NCBI GenBank assembly: GCA_016871615.1
Contig: VHCX01000001.1
Span: 62,001 to 126,000, forward strand
Reading direction: 5' to 3'
Length of the DNA: 64,000 nucleotides
Source of the DNA: Verrucomicrobiota bacterium
GTDB taxonomy: Bacteria > Verrucomicrobiota > Verrucomicrobiia > Limisphaerales > UBA9464
Shown: piece after piece, positions 61,693 to 64,000 of the stretch
Numbering within the stretch: position 1 is the stretch's first letter
Layout of the letters: each line of letters begins with the position of its first letter
Position numbers and translations under genes: made by a program
Notes under the pieces: generated by a model
Told to the model about the DNA's origin: nothing
What the model saw: only the letters and a program-made list of their open reading frames with translations
Database searches by the model: none

Positions 61693-61714
61693 ATCAATGT
61701 TCTTTTTCGGATTC

Positions 61715-61738
61715 CAAGTCAGACCATCAAGTCAGACC
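61715..61738. promoter_or_regulatory. Direct repeat upstream of the oxidase operon
   Basis: CAAGTCAGACC occurs twice (61715-61725 and 61728-61738), a 13-base period, 22-46 bases before the cupredoxin ATG. Could be an operator or a leader element. The rest of the upstream gap (61693-61924) is notably A/T-rich for this genome and holds the palindrome at 61788 and a -35-like TTGACC on the minus strand near 61780. Confidence 0.45.
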
Positions 61739-61787
61739 CAGACTGCTTCGGCACGCTAATCGGGGGCATCGCGGGGTCAAGCGAGTT

Positions 61788-61803
61788 CGTGAAATTTTTC
61801 ACA
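61788..61803. promoter_or_regulatory. CRP/FNR-family-like palindrome upstream of the oxidase operon
   Basis: CGTGA, six bases (AATTTT), TCACA: nine of ten positions match the CRP consensus TGTGA-N6-TCACA; read on the minus strand the left half is the perfect TGTGA. It is about 96 bases upstream of the cupredoxin ATG, just upstream of a minus-strand TTGACC that could be a -35. A CRP/FNR-type regulator is therefore likely, but its identity is unknown. Confidence 0.55.
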
Positions 61804-61924
61804 AGCTATCATTTCCGACGATTCTGGCCGTAAGTTATTCAGAAGCGGCCCATGCGGACATCGGCAAGGCCCCGGAACCCGCTCCCCAGAATCCTCCGGG
61901 CGTTTCCATTCGGTGGAGGCCCCA

Positions 61925-62422
61925 TCACAACCCTTGGATGAACCCCTTGAGCGGCAAGAGATCCGGGTCCTCGAGGGCCATCCGTCGGATCATGGTGCGC
62001 CCGCCGACCCGGACGGCCTCGTCCAGCCACCTCCTGGCGGCATCCAATTCGCCCAATTGGCAGGCATAGCAGGCCAGGTTGTAGGGGATGACACTCTCTT
62101 CGGGGAACTTCAGGACGACGGCGCGCAGGGTCTCGAACGCCTCCTCGGTCCGGCGAAGCTCGTGGAGGCTGTAGCTCTGGTGGATCCAGCCCGAGGCGCG
62201 CTCCGGGGCCGCCTCGACCAATTGGCGGGAGGCCCTGAGGGCCTTCTTCCAGGCGCCCCGGGCCGAATGGAGCCTCCACGCCACCTCCAGCGCCTCCGGG
62301 TGGGCGCTGCCGGCCGGGCTCAGCCGGTCCATCTCCCGCCCGGCCTCCCCCGCATCCCCGAGGCCCAGCCATCCCTCGGCGGCGGCGAGGTGATGCCGGT
62401 CGGGGAATCCCAAGTCTTCCAT
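61925..62422 (-). CDS. Small TPR-repeat protein
   Basis: 165 residues, no signal peptide. Tetratricopeptide-like helix pairs are readable: HHLAAAEGWLGLGDAGEAGREM (about 10-31), EALEVAWRLHSARGAWKKAL, ASGWIHQSYSLHELRRTEEAFE (about 75-96) and VIPYNLACYACQLGELDAARRWLDEAV (about 110-136). Probably a protein-protein adaptor; related proteins occur widely in Verrucomicrobia as hypothetical TPR proteins. It stands alone, divergent from rph. Confidence 0.75.
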   Translation of the reverse strand: MEDLGFPDRHHLAAAEGWLGLGDAGEAGREMDRLSPAGSAHPEALEVAWRLHSARGAWKKALRASRQLVEAAPERASGWIHQSYSLHELRRTEEAFETLRAVVLKFPEESVIPYNLACYACQLGELDAARRWLDEAVRVGGRTMIRRMALEDPDLLPLKGFIQGL

Positions 62423-62554
62423 GGACCCGATGGTTTTGCGGAACCGGGGGGCCGGAGGTAAAGACGAAAATCCGGGTTCGATCCGCCCGTCTCCCGGTCA
62501 ACCGCAGGCACCGGTTGCATTTTGGGACGGATCACCCAGCCTCTGCCGCTCGAG

Positions 62555-63295
62555 ATGACTAACTTCGTTCGAACCGACGGGAGACGCTGCGACGAGATCC
62601 GCCCGATCCGCTTCCAGAACCACATCGCCCCCCATGCCGCCGGCTCGACCCTGGTCGAGTGGGGCAACACGCGGGTCATCTGCGCGGCCACCGTCGAGGA
62701 GAGCGTGCCCCGCTGGATGAAGGAGCAGAAGGTCCCCGGCGGCTGGCTGACGGCGGAGTATTCGATGCTCCCCTACTCGACCCTCGACCGGAAGGCCCGG
62801 GACATCACCAAGCTCAAGCTCGACGGACGCTCCCAGGAGATCCAGCGCCTGATCGGCCGTTCCTTGCGGGCGGTCGTGGACCTCGAGCGGTTGGGCCCGC
62901 GCACTCTGTGCATCGACTGCGACGTGCTTCAGGCCGACGGCGGCACCCGCACGGCCTCGATCACCGGTGCGTTCGTGGCGGTGAGCCTGGCCATCGCGAA
63001 GCTCCAGGCCTCGGGGGCCCTGGCCGGGAGCCCCGTCACGGGCGCGGTGGCCGCGGTCAGCATGGGGGTCTTCGGGGGCGTGCCGCTGCTCGACCTGAAC
63101 TACCTCGAGGACAAGGACGCCTCGGTCGACATGAACCTGGTGATGAACGACCGCGGCCAGTTCATCGAACTCCAAGCCGCGGGCGAGGAGGCGACCTTTT
63201 CCGACACCGAACTGGCGGCCCTGCTGGCCCTCGGGCGCAAGGGCATCGAGCGCTTGATCGAGGCGCAGCGGCAGGCCCTGGGCACCACGCCATGA
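62555..63295 (+). CDS. rph: Ribonuclease PH
   Basis: 246 residues from the ATG at 62555 (MTNFVRTDGRR). Phosphorolytic RNase motifs: RQ-type start, GWLTAEYSMLPYST (about 68-81), LDGRSQEIQRLIGRSLR (about 90-106), and DCDVLQADGGTRTASITGA (about 123-141), the active-site region. It trims the 3' ends of tRNA precursors. It overlaps the next gene by four bases (ATGA). Confidence 0.96.
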   Translation: MTNFVRTDGRRCDEIRPIRFQNHIAPHAAGSTLVEWGNTRVICAATVEESVPRWMKEQKVPGGWLTAEYSMLPYSTLDRKARDITKLKLDGRSQEIQRLIGRSLRAVVDLERLGPRTLCIDCDVLQADGGTRTASITGAFVAVSLAIAKLQASGALAGSPVTGAVAAVSMGVFGGVPLLDLNYLEDKDASVDMNLVMNDRGQFIELQAAGEEATFSDTELAALLALGRKGIERLIEAQRQALGTTP

Positions 63296-63915
63296 CCCGG
63301 CTCTTCCTGTGCCGGCACGCGGAGGTCGAAGACCTCTACCACCGCAGGTTCGGCGGCACGATCGACATGGCCCTCTCGGCCCGGGGCCACACCCAGGCCC
63401 AGGCCCTGGCCCGGTGGCTGTCCCGCCACCGCTTCGACGCCGTCTACGCCAGCCCGATGCAGCGGGTCCAGCTCACCCTCGAGCCGTTCCGCACGCAATT
63501 CGAGGGCACCCCGGTGATCCTCGACGGCTTGCGCGAGGTGGACTTCGGCGCCTGGACCGGCTGCGGCTGGGACGAGGTCGAGACCCGCTTCGGCATGAGC
63601 GCCTTCGACTGGCTGCAGCACCTTGAGACCGACGCGATCCCCGAGGGCGAGACGCTCGGGCGATTCCACGAACGGGTGGCGCAGGCGCTGGAACGCATCC
63701 TCCGCTCGTCGGCCGGCCAACGGGTGGCGTTGTACGCCCACGGTGGCGTCATCCGCATGGCCCTGGCCATCCTGCTGGACCTGCCGCTGCGAAAATTCGA
63801 GCACTTCGAGGTCGACTACGCCTCGGCCACCTGGCTCGACATCGGCGAGATCAAGGCCGGACGCCCCCGCACCGAGATCCAACTCCTCAACTTCACCCCC
63901 TGGCGCGACGCATGA
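63292..63915 (+). CDS. Histidine phosphatase family protein (phosphoglycerate-mutase-like)
   Basis: 207 residues. Catalytic RHA at FLCRHAEVEDLYHRRFGG (Arg8, His9), conserved ASPMQRVQLTLEPF, E in LREVDFGAWTG and the second His in YAHGGVIRMALA (about 149-160). Resembles CobC/alpha-ribazole phosphatase and broad-specificity phosphatases; the exact substrate is not readable. It starts within the rph stop and overlaps the following gene by four bases, indicating an rph-phosphatase-methyltransferase operon. Confidence 0.85.
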   Translation: MTRLFLCRHAEVEDLYHRRFGGTIDMALSARGHTQAQALARWLSRHRFDAVYASPMQRVQLTLEPFRTQFEGTPVILDGLREVDFGAWTGCGWDEVETRFGMSAFDWLQHLETDAIPEGETLGRFHERVAQALERILRSSAGQRVALYAHGGVIRMALAILLDLPLRKFEHFEVDYASATWLDIGEIKAGRPRTEIQLLNFTPWRDA

Positions 63916-64000
63916 GCAAGGTCCTCCGGTCCATCTCCATCACCACTTCCCTGTCGGCGGAAGACGCGGTCGGCGTCCTCCTGGAACTCGAGCAGGGCCA
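63912..64000 (+). CDS. Start of a gene, possibly ribosomal protein L11 methyltransferase (cut off by window)
   Basis: Only 29 residues are visible: MSKVLRSISITTSLSAEDAV, then GVLLELEQG. The beginning is compatible with a PrmA N-terminus (an Ile/Thr-rich strand followed by a helix with E-L-x-E), but too short to prove it. The four-base overlap with the phosphatase gene indicates the same operon. Confidence 0.4.
   Translation, partial: MSKVLRSISITTSLSAEDAVGVLLELEQG

Noticed and set aside
62455-62500. tRNA-like GGTTCGATCC motif
   Set aside because: The flanking bases do not form a five-base T-stem, and no anticodon or D-arm precedes it.

Overview
The window is high-GC DNA (about two thirds or more G+C by eye) from a Gram-negative, respiring, probably flagellated bacterium. 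It most likely belongs to the PVC superphylum, and Verrucomicrobiota is the best guess. The clues are a prs-rplY-pth-rpsF-ssb-rplI block, a Tat-exported DUF1501 protein, a secreted BNR-type sialidase-like protein, a DUF3616 protein, the long 'insert' form of IspG, and menaquinone synthesis by the futalosine route (mqnC). This placement is an inference from gene content; no rRNA or tRNA gene is visible to confirm it. The window is chromosomal and largely housekeeping. No insertion sequence, prophage or CRISPR array was found.

Layout. 1-1.6 kb: cut-off zinc alcohol dehydrogenase and a secreted esterase (minus). 1.7-5.2 kb: export-gate genes fliO-fliP-fliQ-fliR-flhB (minus), with a convincing sigma-54 promoter motif at the head. 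5.4-10.5 kb: priA, a GT-C-like membrane protein and an orphan ABC ATPase (minus). 10.6-12.7 kb: a cytochrome c fusion and a sialidase-like protein (plus). 12.7-16.7 kb: rpoN, mazG and proB (minus). 16.9-24.5 kb: a co-directional plus-strand run of Ski2-like helicase, DapA-like aldolase, B12-radical-SAM protein, SGNH-like protein and MBOAT acyltransferase, the last four almost without gaps. 24.6-28 kb: mqnC, a DUF3616 gene and ruvB. 28.1-34.6 kb: PilB/GspE and PilC/GspF assembly genes, DUF1501 and a sodium:solute symporter (plus). 34.7-36.2 kb: methyltransferase and GNAT. 36.4-41.8 kb: rplI, ssb, rpsF, pth, rplY, prs and ispA (minus). 42-45 kb: an unknown gene, an AEC transporter and an M16 peptidase (plus). 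45-49.4 kb: a DevBCA/MacB-like ABC exporter with its TolC-like channel (minus). 49.5-52.9 kb: rseP and ispG (plus). 53-61.7 kb: an eleven-gene aa3-type cytochrome oxidase operon (minus). 61.9-64 kb: a TPR protein (minus), then rph, a histidine phosphatase and the start of a probable prmA (plus).

How the parts fit. The oxidase operon begins with a predicted blue-copper protein. It continues with heme A synthesis (ctaA, ctaB), subunits I, III and IV, two tiny membrane proteins, subunit II, a Sco copper chaperone and DUF420. MqnC and IspA/IspG would supply the quinone and isoprenoid side of respiration and the farnesyl group for heme. Terminator-like hairpins lie directly before two assembly-factor genes (ctaA and sco), and a CRP/FNR-like palindrome lies upstream of the operon. 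RpoN encoded at 12.7-14.7 kb could drive fliO through the -24/-12 element at 5.2 kb.

The least explained items are the aldolase/radical-SAM/SGNH/MBOAT cassette, the DEYQ-box helicase, an exact 26-bp inverted repeat placed 11.5 kb apart downstream of two unrelated genes, and related degenerate repeats in the gaps around ssb and rpsF.
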